DNA of 64,000 nucleotides from Treponema phagedenis (lineage in GTDB: Bacteria > Spirochaetota > Spirochaetia > Treponematales > Treponemataceae): assembly GCF_008153345.1 (NCBI RefSeq), contig NZ_CP042818.1, positions 1,302,001 through 1,366,000 on the forward strand. The letters run 5' to 3'. Below the pieces are notes generated by a model, which made no database searches, was not told the DNA's origin, and saw nothing but the letters and a program-made list of their open reading frames with translations. Positions 54,719 to 62,333 of this stretch are shown in pieces. The position numbers and the translations under genes are program-made. The stretch's first letter is position 1, and each line of letters begins with the position of its first letter.

Positions 54719-55891
54719 ATGAGTTTGCCTATTTGTTTTCACAATGGCACAATAGTAAGCGGGTTTTCAAAAATGGAAAACAGCTGTGTCCTTTTGCAAG
54801 ATGGCAAAATAGAAGATGTTTTTAGTGAGAGAAGATTTCAAACAAGACATTTTAATGCCGATGTCCGCATTATTGATGTGCAAGGGGCATTTATTGCCCC
54901 AGGATTTATCGATACTCATATTCACGGGTTTGCAGGTTACGGCACTGAAGACAATTCAACCGAAGCTATGTTGCAAATGTCAATTGAGCTTGCAAGATAC
55001 GGTGTTACCTCTTTTAATCCTACCCTCTATCCGAGTGAACGGGACAATATGCTGAAATGTATACGTGCAATAGTCAAGGCAATGGGGAAAGAGAAGGGCG
55101 CAAAAATCATGGGCTTGCATTTGGAAGGCCCTTTTATCTCTTCGGAAAAACTTGGCGTGCAGCGCCCAGAAACGGTAAGTCCTGTTGATATGACTTTTAT
55201 GGAAGAGCTTTGGGCTGCCTCTAAGGGGCATATTGTTAATATGACCGTTGCGCCTGAATTAAAAGGAATGCGTAAACTTGCCTTATATTGTGCGAAAAAG
55301 AATATCGTTTTACAGGCGGGGCATACCAATGCCTTATATGAACACATGATTGAAGGTATGCAGGCAGGAATATTTCATTCAACGCACCTTTTTAATGCAA
55401 TGAGTCAGATGCATCATCGGAACCCCGGCGCGGTCGGAGCGGTTTTAATTCATCCGGAAATGTCTTGCGAAATTATTGCGGACGGAATTCATGTGCATCC
55501 TGATCTCATCCGGCTTTTAGTGCGGGATAAACCGCTTGATAAAATAGTACTGGTAACCGATGGGCTGAAGCCTACAGAGCAATACGAGGGGCAACTCATT
55601 GCGAACGGCGAAGAAGTTGTACATCGCGATGGCTGTTTTCATCGAAAAACCGATGATGTTATTGCGGGATCGAGTCTTTCAATGATACGCGGAGTTAAAA
55701 AACTTACAAGCTTCGGTTTGCCGGTGGAAACGGCGGTAAAGTTTGCAACAATAAATCCCGCTGAAATTATGCGCTATAGCAAACTCGGTGCGATTACTCC
55801 CGGCTATGAAGCGGATATCACTGTCTTTGATAAACAGTTTAATGTGCTTGCAACAGTTATAAAAGGATCATTAAAGAAAAATCTCTTTTAA
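54719..55891 (+). CDS. nagA: N-acetylglucosamine-6-phosphate deacetylase
   Basis: The 390-residue amidohydrolase has APGFIDTHIHGFAGYGTED (metal-binding, near residue 60), GLHLEGPFIS (near residue 135), AGHTNA, HLFNAMSQMHHRNPGAVGA (near residue 222) and the catalytic VTDGLKP (near residue 280). It deacetylates GlcNAc-6-phosphate, the first step in using amino sugars from host glycans or recycled wall. GGAGGA lies nine bases before the ATG. No nagB is adjacent. Confidence 0.94.
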   Translation: MSLPICFHNGTIVSGFSKMENSCVLLQDGKIEDVFSERRFQTRHFNADVRIIDVQGAFIAPGFIDTHIHGFAGYGTEDNSTEAMLQMSIELARYGVTSFNPTLYPSERDNMLKCIRAIVKAMGKEKGAKIMGLHLEGPFISSEKLGVQRPETVSPVDMTFMEELWAASKGHIVNMTVAPELKGMRKLALYCAKKNIVLQAGHTNALYEHMIEGMQAGIFHSTHLFNAMSQMHHRNPGAVGAVLIHPEMSCEIIADGIHVHPDLIRLLVRDKPLDKIVLVTDGLKPTEQYEGQLIANGEEVVHRDGCFHRKTDDVIAGSSLSMIRGVKKLTSFGLPVETAVKFATINPAEIMRYSKLGAITPGYEADITVFDKQFNVLATVIKGSLKKNLF

Positions 55892-56108
55892 GGTTGTCAG
55901 GACTTTTGCAGAAACTCGGCTGGTTTTGGTAATGCCTGATACGTTCTTCTATAACAGTCTTCCCGCATGGTAATGACTTACTGAAAAACACCGCGAAAAA
56001 AATTAAGGAAAACATTTAAAGATTGATATTTTTAAAGGTCCCTTTTATTTGCGGTATAGGTAATATCGTATTGAAGATTTTTAGTATAAAATTTTTACCG
56101 GAAGGGAT

Positions 56109-56684
56109 TTATGTTGCTTTTTTGTTTTTATGTAAGAATTGAAAATCCAATAAGTACTTTCTGCGGGACATTACAAGGCGTAAAAGCTCGTCGTACATCC
56201 TATAATTTACTTCAAGCGCAATGGGAAATACATAAATTTCCGTTTCATCACTATACCGCTCAATAAATTCCGGATCATTTACAAAGCCGAGACTAATCAT
56301 ATTGCTGATTCTGTCCGCGCATTTTAAAACTTTTGCATTATGCGAGCCTTTTTTAATGATGTTTTTTAAATAATCAGGTTTGCTTTGTCTGGGGCGACGA
56401 GACACTTCCAAAACCAGCTCATAAACTTTCCCCGCTTCGGAGTCGATATTCAATAATTCATTTACATTAAAATCAGGAACATCTTCAATAAGATCGTGCA
56501 CAAGAGACGCTTTCAGTAATACGCTGTCTATATAACCATAGTCGATAAGAATGCCCATCGTATCGATTTGATGGCGAAACATGTTACCGCCCGAATGCCG
56601 CTCTTTTCCAATAAGTAACGTTGCTAATTGCATATAGGGAGCAAGATAAATTCCATTTAATAAAAGCATTTCTTGTGTGTTCAA
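56109..56684 (-). CDS. HD-domain hydrolase related to RelA/SpoT (small alarmone hydrolase-like)
   Basis: The 191-residue protein has the RelA/SpoT-type HD signatures: an N-terminal histidine in FRHQIDTMGILIDYG, ASLVHDLIEDVP (HDxxED) near residue 63, and VLKCADRISNM near residue 118. No synthetase or TGS domain follows, so it is a stand-alone (p)ppGpp hydrolase-like protein or a related HD phosphohydrolase. Start is TTG at 56684, six bases after AAGGA; an ATG five codons later is an alternative. It stands alone with no obvious operon partner. Confidence 0.75.
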   Translation of the reverse strand: MNTQEMLLLNGIYLAPYMQLATLLIGKERHSGGNMFRHQIDTMGILIDYGYIDSVLLKASLVHDLIEDVPDFNVNELLNIDSEAGKVYELVLEVSRRPRQSKPDYLKNIIKKGSHNAKVLKCADRISNMISLGFVNDPEFIERYSDETEIYVFPIALEVNYRMYDELLRLVMSRRKYLLDFQFLHKNKKAT

Positions 56685-56776
56685 AATGATTCCTTTCTCA
56701 TATCACTTAAAAATAAGGATTACTCGTATACTAGTCAATTTTATAAAAAAATTAAAGTAGGGTAGAGCTTTTTTAC

Positions 56777-57574
56777 TCAACTTATACGCACAATTTTGTG
56801 AAATACAAAATTCGCAAAAAAATACCGTCCTATAAATCTACTTAAAAAAGCTGAAATTTTCCAGCTTAGACTATAAATACAGAGCCTTCTGCCATTTTTC
56901 AGACAGCGAAGACTATGGGCAACAACTTTATCCGCCGGTTTTGCGTGCTTCATTCGCGCATCTTTTTTTTGAATAGCAACCGCACCGAATTCGGTTTTTG
57001 CCGGACCGGGGCAAACCGCAAGCACACTGATTCCTTTTTCTCGCAATTCAGCAGAAAGTGAGATACTGAAGCTGAGTACATACGCTTTTGTTGCGGCATA
57101 CACGGCAAAATTAGGTACAGGCATGAATGAAGCCATGCTTGCAAGATTAATAATTGCCCCTCCCGTGCTCATATACGGAATTACCGCCGCCGTAAACCCG
57201 GTAAGCGCATAAACATTCACCTCAATACTGGCAAGTTGGCGTTTTATCTCGGTTTCGGTAAATTCACCGTAGGTACCAAAGCCTGCATTATTGATTAAAA
57301 GCTCAATAGTAAAAGGGGCGACCTTTGATTCTTCCTGCAATAAACGTGAAAAGCCCTGTACTCCTTTCTCTCCAGCAATGTCCACAGCAACACAGCGCAC
57401 ATTCGGAATATTTCCTCCGTTTTGCAAGAAAATTGCTTGTTTTGTTTCTTCAAGTTTTTCTTTTCTGCGAGCAAAGAGCCAAAGTTCATCGCATTCGCCC
57501 ATAGCTGAATATTGCAATGCGTATTCTCTTCCAAACCCTGAACTCGCACCGGTAATAATAGCTATTCGTTTCAT
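56777..57574 (-). CDS. Short-chain dehydrogenase/reductase
   Basis: The 265-residue protein has the classical SDR pattern: TGASSGFGREYALQ (cofactor loop), LLINNAGFGTYG (near residue 95), the catalytic serine in NLASMASFMP and YAATKAYVLSF with Tyr and Lys (near residue 160), then CPGPAKTEF. Arg residues after the first strand (FARRKEKLEE) favour NADP. The C-terminal hydrophobic stretch resembles membrane-associated SDRs acting on lipid substrates. Substrate unknown. Confidence 0.9.
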   Translation of the reverse strand: MKRIAIITGASSGFGREYALQYSAMGECDELWLFARRKEKLEETKQAIFLQNGGNIPNVRCVAVDIAGEKGVQGFSRLLQEESKVAPFTIELLINNAGFGTYGEFTETEIKRQLASIEVNVYALTGFTAAVIPYMSTGGAIINLASMASFMPVPNFAVYAATKAYVLSFSISLSAELREKGISVLAVCPGPAKTEFGAVAIQKKDARMKHAKPADKVVAHSLRCLKNGRRLCIYSLSWKISAFLSRFIGRYFFANFVFHKIVRIS

Positions 57575-57691
57575 AAAAAAAGAATAGCACGGTTTTCAAA
57601 AAAAATAAAGACTTTATTCTGATACCCTTTACCACTATCGGCAAACGCACAATAGATTTTAACTTTTCTCGTATATTTTTCTATAAATAAA

Positions 57692-58121
57692 ATACTGTAG
57701 TGTTTTTTGATAACGCTATCCGTTTTTGATATATTTTGTATGAACTGTAAAAATTTTATAAAAAAGAGCTCTGGTTTAGTTTTTGCCATCCGTGGCAAAA
57801 ACTAAACCATCTGTTTGGAACCACCGCCATCCGTGCCCGTTCTGATTTTGCCGTCCATGGCAAAACCAAACCTGCGAGTTTTAAAGCTTTGCAAATACTT
57901 TTGCTTTAAAACATCGCTGCTGTATGGAACCACCGCCACGCCCTGATTTTTAGTATTCTTGATTAAATCAGTGCTGCGAGTTTAAAAACTCCTATTTATG
58001 TCGGTGTGGTAGTTTTTAAACATCGTTTTACATTGTTCTGCGTTTTTGCCGTCCGTGGCAAAAACTAAACCTGCGAGTTTGAAAACTCCTTTTTATAACA
58101 GGAAGTTTTCAAACTCACAGG
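57692..58121 (-). repeat. Mosaic hairpin repeat, large copy with worn termini
   Basis: A decayed terminus A (CTGTAGTGTTTTTTGATAAC) leads to GAACTGTAAAAATTTTATAA. Modules: GTTTAGTTTTTGCC/GGCAAAAACTAAAC, GATTTTGCCGTCC/GGCAAAACC, GTTTTAAAGC/GCTTTAAAAC, the GCACTGATTT hairpin (here CCCTGATTT on one side), GTTTAAAAAC/GTTTTTAAAC and GTTTGAAAAC/GTTTTCAAAC. Terminus B is missing, and the element ends about 45 bases from scpA. Confidence 0.75.
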
Positions 58122-58164
58122 TAGTTCTTAGCAAAACAAGAAAAACCTTATAAGTACTTTCCAT

Positions 58165-58917
58165 TTATTGGTCGGCAGCAGGTAGTGCCGGTTCCCATGG
58201 GCGTATTTTTATGTCTCCGAACATTCTGTTTTGCCAAATGCTGGCAATACGGAATTTTACCGCCTCTAAAATTGCCATAAAAGCACAGACAACGTCTAAA
58301 AGGCTTCCTTTTTTCCCGATGAGGTCGGTAAACATACATTCCCCTCGGTCTTCTAAAAATTCATTTATCAGGGTAATCTTTTCATTGATTGAAACTTCTT
58401 CGTATAAGTCAACAATTTTTTCGGATCTATTTGACATCAGCTGCGAAAATACTTGCAAAAGTTCCCAAGTATCCATGCGCTCCCAAAGGTCTTCCTGATT
58501 AAAGGGAAGCGAATGCTGAATTTTTTTTCTTTCAAAAAGCCATTCAGCCTCACTTTCTTTTTGTTCCATAAGCTCGGAAAGCTTTTTGTATTTTTGATAC
58601 TCGATAAGTTTGTCTACCAAATCACGGCGCGGATCATCGATATCTTCATCGCTTAAATCAATTTCAACCGGCAAAAGCATCCTGCTTTTAATGTACAAAA
58701 GCGTTGCCGCCATAGAATAAAATTCGGTCAGGTTATCCAAATCGGTAGAAATAACATAATCCAAATAATTAAGATATTGCTCGGTAATATCTCCGATTGG
58801 AATATCGTAAATGTTTACTTCATTTTTTTTAATCAAAAAAAGAAGTAAATCAAGCGGGCCTTCAAATTGATTTACCTTGAATTCGGTTGCGGGATTTTTT
58901 ACTTCAAGTGTTTCCAT
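58165..58917 (-). CDS. scpA: Segregation and condensation protein A
   Basis: The 250-residue kleisin has the ScpA N-terminal signature FEGPLDLLLFLIKKNEVNIYDIPIGDITEQY (residues about 18-49) and the typical helical middle and C-terminal winged helix (LLDVVCAFMAILEAVKFR). It bridges SMC heads in chromosome condensation. The ATG at 58917 follows AGGA by nine bases; a longer in-frame start would overlap folK. It is the third gene after recA and folK. No scpB follows; the next DNA is a repeat. Confidence 0.93.
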   Translation of the reverse strand: METLEVKNPATEFKVNQFEGPLDLLLFLIKKNEVNIYDIPIGDITEQYLNYLDYVISTDLDNLTEFYSMAATLLYIKSRMLLPVEIDLSDEDIDDPRRDLVDKLIEYQKYKKLSELMEQKESEAEWLFERKKIQHSLPFNQEDLWERMDTWELLQVFSQLMSNRSEKIVDLYEEVSINEKITLINEFLEDRGECMFTDLIGKKGSLLDVVCAFMAILEAVKFRIASIWQNRMFGDIKIRPWEPALPAADQ

Positions 58918-58927
58918 AGTTCTGTCC

Positions 58928-59422
58928 TTAGTGCAATGAGCCGATATTTTCAACTCCCTGATCCGGAAGCAGGGCAAGAATATGTGCATACAACTTACCG
59001 CTTATAGGATCGGAATATTTTGGACAGAGCTCAAGCAAAGGAATTAAAACAAAGGCTCTTTTTGCAATAGCGGGATGCGGCACCGTAAGATCATCCGTGT
59101 TGATTATTTTCCTGCCGAAAAAAAGAATGTCAATATCAAGCGTCCTCGGCCCCTTTATGATAGGAGCGGGGCGTATTCTTCCGTGCTTATTTTCTATTGT
59201 ATGCAAAAGATCGAGTAAATCATGCGGTTCGCCTGAAAAAAAGCCGCATACCGCAAGATTATAAAAATCATTTTGCTCAAGATAATCCTGCGGTTTTGTT
59301 CTGTAAAGGGAAGAAACTTCAAGATCATCTAAAAAAGTCCTCAATTCTTTTACCGCTGCCTGTAATATTGCCCGCGAATCTCCTTGGTTTGAGCCAAGCC
59401 CAAGCAGAACCTGTTCTTTCAC
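58928..59422 (-). CDS. folK: 6-hydroxymethyl-7,8-dihydropterin pyrophosphokinase
   Basis: The 164-residue protein has GLGSNQGDSRAILQAAV at the N-terminus, the substrate loop YRTKPQDYLEQNDFYNLA, the family signature KGPRTLDIDILFF (residues about 88-100), and VPHPAIAKRAFVLIPLLEL. It makes the activated pterin for folate synthesis. The start is GTG directly after the recA stop codon (TAAGTG), so it is translationally coupled to recA. Confidence 0.94.
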   Translation of the reverse strand: MKEQVLLGLGSNQGDSRAILQAAVKELRTFLDDLEVSSLYRTKPQDYLEQNDFYNLAVCGFFSGEPHDLLDLLHTIENKHGRIRPAPIIKGPRTLDIDILFFGRKIINTDDLTVPHPAIAKRAFVLIPLLELCPKYSDPISGKLYAHILALLPDQGVENIGSLH

Positions 59423-60682
59423 TTAAAACAAACCGTCCTTATCGTCAAAAATCTGTTGCGCAGCGGGTTTTGCGTTTTTTGCGGCAGGCTCTTCCTGTTT
59501 TTTCTCTGCCGGTTCATTTTCTTCTTTTTTACCGGTTTTATCAGTTTTATCAGTGTCTTTTACGGGTTTTTCTGCTACTGCTGCGGTTTTCTTCTCTTCC
59601 GTCGCCGGAGCGGTTTGGGGCTTTGCGGCAAAGCTTGAAACAAACTTTTGACCGGGGAAGAGTTTTTCCCGTATTTGTTTTTCAATCTGCATGGTTAAAT
59701 CAAGGTTTTCCTGTAAGAATTTTGTGGCATTTTCTTTACCCTGCCCGATTTTTTCTTCGCCATATGAATACCATGCGCCTTTTTTATCGATAATTTCCTG
59801 TTTTACCGCAGCATCCAGTATGCTGCCAAAAATTGAAAAGCCTTTGCCGAACAGAATTTCAGTTTCCAGTTTTCTGAAAGGCGGCGCAAGTTTGTTTTTT
59901 ACCACACGGATACGCACCATATTTCCCCAGGCCTCTTCTTCGCCTTTACCGAGCGTATCGGTTTTGCGTACCTCAATACGAATAGAAGCATAAAACTTAA
60001 GGGCGTTTCCGCCGGTGGTGGTTTCGGGGTTGCCGAACATAACGCCGATTTTCATGCGCAGCTGATTGATAAATATGATCATACACTTGGATTTATTGAT
60101 AATTGCGGTAAGTTTACGCAACGCCTGACTCATTAACCGCGCTTGAAGCCCCATATGCGAATCGCCCATTTCGCCTTCAATTTCCGCTTGCGGCGTAAGG
60201 GCGGCAACAGAGTCAACCACAATAATATCAACTGCACCGGAGCGGACAAGACTTTCCGCTATTTCAAGCGCCTGTTCGCCGGTGTCCGGCTGAGAAACCC
60301 AGAGCTCATCAATATTTACCCCGAGAGCTTGCGCATACTGCGGATCAAGCGCATGTTCGGCATCAATAAAAGCCGCAATGCCGCCGCGTTTTTGCGCCTC
60401 CGCAACAGCGTGCAGCGCAAGCGTTGTCTTCCCCGAAGATTCAGGGCCGTATATTTCGATAATTCTGCCGCGCGGATAGCCGCCGATTCCCAGTGCCTCA
60501 TCTAAAAGAATATTACCGGAAGGAATTACATCAACTCCTGTTGCCACATTATCTTTTCCGAGTTTCATCAAAGAGCCTTGTCCGAATTGTTTTTCGATTT
60601 GAAGGCGCGCCGCCTCCAAGGCTTTCAGTTTTTCTTCCGGATTTGCATTTACCGGAATTTCCATTTTTACCGCTTTTGCCAA
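59423..60682 (-). CDS. recA: Recombinase RecA with a long charged C-terminal tail
   Basis: The 419-residue protein has the Walker A motif GPESSGKTT (near residue 76), [20 protein letters not shown], the DNA-binding [19 protein letters not shown], and the C-terminal domain. Residues about 345-419 form an extra Lys/Glu/Ala/Pro-rich tail ([20 protein letters not shown]...), longer than the 350-residue norm, ending IFDDKDGLF. It drives homologous recombination and SOS signalling. The start is TTG, with GGAGG seven bases before; no ATG is near. Confidence 0.96.
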   Translation of the reverse strand: MAKAVKMEIPVNANPEEKLKALEAARLQIEKQFGQGSLMKLGKDNVATGVDVIPSGNILLDEALGIGGYPRGRIIEIYGPESSGKTTLALHAVAEAQKRGGIAAFIDAEHALDPQYAQALGVNIDELWVSQPDTGEQALEIAESLVRSGAVDIIVVDSVAALTPQAEIEGEMGDSHMGLQARLMSQALRKLTAIINKSKCMIIFINQLRMKIGVMFGNPETTTGGNALKFYASIRIEVRKTDTLGKGEEEAWGNMVRIRVVKNKLAPPFRKLETEILFGKGFSIFGSILDAAVKQEIIDKKGAWYSYGEEKIGQGKENATKFLQENLDLTMQIEKQIREKLFPGQKFVSSFAAKPQTAPATEEKKTAAVAEKPVKDTDKTDKTGKKEENEPAEKKQEEPAAKNAKPAAQQIFDDKDGLF

Positions 60683-60843
60683 GCTCTCCCTCCAAAAATA
60701 ACGTATATATTTTTACACGTAATTATTACATTTTATGCTCAATTTGCCAAAGAAATTACACAAGATTATAAAATACTTTGCCAATTATTGAGTTATCGTG
60801 TTGCATCAAAAGAAAATTTAAGGCTTTCTCATTATTTTGCTGA

Positions 60844-60896
60844 ATTATAGCAGAAAAGAAAAAAAAATAAAAGTATAAAATAGGTATGACAAGAGC
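60844..60896 (-). promoter_or_regulatory. Possible recA promoter region
   Basis: On the minus strand TATAAT (60844-60849) lies about 160 bases before the recA start. GCTCTTGTCATA (60885-60896), like the upstream motif of the stable-RNA promoters, lies 35 bases further up. No TTGACA-like -35 is present. Confidence 0.35.
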
Positions 60897-61019
60897 GGAA
60901 AAACAAAGCCGTAGTTTGATAGAAATTCCGATTTGATTTTTTTCTTTAATCCGACTTGTGTTAAAATAGCCGGTTTGATTTGTCAAGCGATGTTAAAACC
61001 GAAAAATATTTTCAGGTTT

Positions 61020-61250
61020 TGGTTTTATATAAATGCAAAATATTCGGGTGTTCCCCTTCGCTCGGCGTTTTTACTTTTTTGCTAACGCCGCGCTTCGGGT
61101 CGGCGTACTGCGGGCTCCGCTTACGCTGCGGCTCTTTTTGCGCTATTTTAGGCGCGCAAAAAGGATCCGGCTTCGCGCTTTTGAAAAAGCGCTCGCCGCC
61201 CTCCGTCTGCCTAACACGGGTAAACACTTTGCCTGACACCTTCTTGTAGT
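61020..61250. repeat. GC-rich intergenic patch, probable second dispersed repeat
   Basis: This patch is markedly richer in GC than its surroundings and full of short inverted pairs (GCTAACGCCGCGCTTCGGG; GCGCTATTTTAGGCGC; GCGCTTTTGAAAAAGCGC). Frames are open on both strands, but none has a plausible start or family resemblance. Its first 25 bases recur, altered, at 30585-30612. Confidence 0.4.
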
Positions 61251-61261
61251 TGCCCCGCGAA

Positions 61262-61646
61262 TTTAAATGCTTTATAAATTGTCTTTTTAGAACTTTGACT
61301 TTGTTCTGATTTTGCCACGGATGGCAGTGGTTCCACGCAGAAGCGACGTTTTAAAGCAAAACAATTTGTAAAGCTTTAAAACTCGCAGGGTTGGTTTTGA
61401 CATGGACGTCAAAACCAACCCGTAGTGTCGAACTCAGAACTGCCACGGATGGCAGTGGTTCCAAGCAGAAACGAAGTTTTAAAAGCACAAATTTTTTCTA
61501 AGTGCTTTTAAAACTCGTGGTTTAGTTTTTGACACGGACGTCAAAAACTAAACCGTTGTGTCGGACTCTTTTTTATACAATTTTTTACGTTTTGGGTAAG
61601 ATGTATTAAAAAATATAATCGACTTATTAAAAAAACGATGCACTAG
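61262..61646 (+). repeat. Mosaic hairpin repeat with intact A terminus
   Basis: Terminus B is missing. Modules: GCCACGGATGGC, GTTTTAAAGC/GCTTTAAAAC, GGTTTTGACATGGACGTC, CTGCCACGGATGGCAG, GTTTTAAAAGCAC/GTGCTTTTAAAAC and GTTTTTGACACGGACGTC. It ends with TTACGTTTTGGGTAAGATG, TTATTAAAAAAACGATG and CACTAG. The final CTAG (61643-61646) is also the first four bases of the next copy. Confidence 0.82.
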
Positions 61647-61835
61647 TGTAGCGTTTTGTAATTAACTTCCTGTTATAAAAATCGGGGTATCAACAATAAA
61701 GGACTGCGGATTTAAGCATTCCTATGGTAAATTACTCACCGTTGCGCCGTGTCGAGCTCTTTTTTATAAAACTTTTACGTTTTTGGTAAGATGCATTAAA
61801 AAACGAATCGATTTATTAAAAAAACGTTATACTAG
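61643..61835 (+). repeat. Mosaic hairpin repeat, minimal complete copy (193 bp)
   Basis: This copy has both termini, CTAGTGTAGCGTTTTGTAAT and the complement of CTAGTATAACGTTTTTTTAA, and only the B block and A block between, with no inserted hairpin modules. It defines the basic unit of the family. It lies 219 bases upstream of oadG. Confidence 0.9.
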
Positions 61836-62054
61836 TTGATTGCGAAGCGCTATACAATTATGGAGCATAATTTTAAAGTATTTCAATTTCCTGGCGTTCG
61901 TAGCAAAAACCGATAATCCGTTAATAGAGTGCTTGAATAAATAACCTCTTTTTTATACAATACAGTTATTATTTAATAATAAAAGATTTTTATACGGGCA
62001 AAACGTTTTTATGCCGGTTGTTCCGGTGTAAAAATACAGTATGGAGGTTAACGT

Positions 62055-62321
62055 ATGACTATTGCAGAAATGATTGCGCAAAGCGGTATGCTGACAGTGA
62101 TCGGGATGGGGATTGTTTTTGTATTCCTTGCGATTCTGGTATTTGCGGTAATCGGAGTAAACAAGTTAGTTTCTGCCTTTGGGTGGGATAAGGAAGAGCC
62201 TGCACCTGCTGCGCCTGCGGTATCTGCGGCTCCCACAAACACTACGATTCCTGCGGCAAGTACAAATGATTCGGTAATTGCCGCGATTGCGGTCGCTATT
62301 CACGAACAACAAAATAATTAA
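62055..62321 (+). CDS. oadG: Oxaloacetate decarboxylase gamma subunit (sodium pump)
   Basis: The 88-residue protein has one N-terminal membrane helix (MLTVIGMGIVFVFLAILVFAVIGV), an Ala/Pro/Thr-rich linker and a short C-terminal part (DSVIAAIAVAIHEQQNN), the OadG pattern. It anchors the alpha subunit to the membrane decarboxylase. GGAGG lies seven bases before the ATG. The alpha-subunit gene follows after 12 bases. Confidence 0.9.
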   Translation: MTIAEMIAQSGMLTVIGMGIVFVFLAILVFAVIGVNKLVSAFGWDKEEPAPAAPAVSAAPTNTTIPAASTNDSVIAAIAVAIHEQQNN

Positions 62322-62333
62322 GGAGTATGCAAA

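Noticed and set aside
61012-61239. Overlapping open frames on both strands in the GC-rich patch
   Set aside because: They are basic, repetitive, lack ribosome binding sites, and are explained by GC-rich inverted repeats.
1150-61560. Integron attC sites
   Set aside because: The hairpins lack the RYYYAAC/GTTRRRY core pairs, do not bracket single gene cassettes, and no integron integrase is seen.
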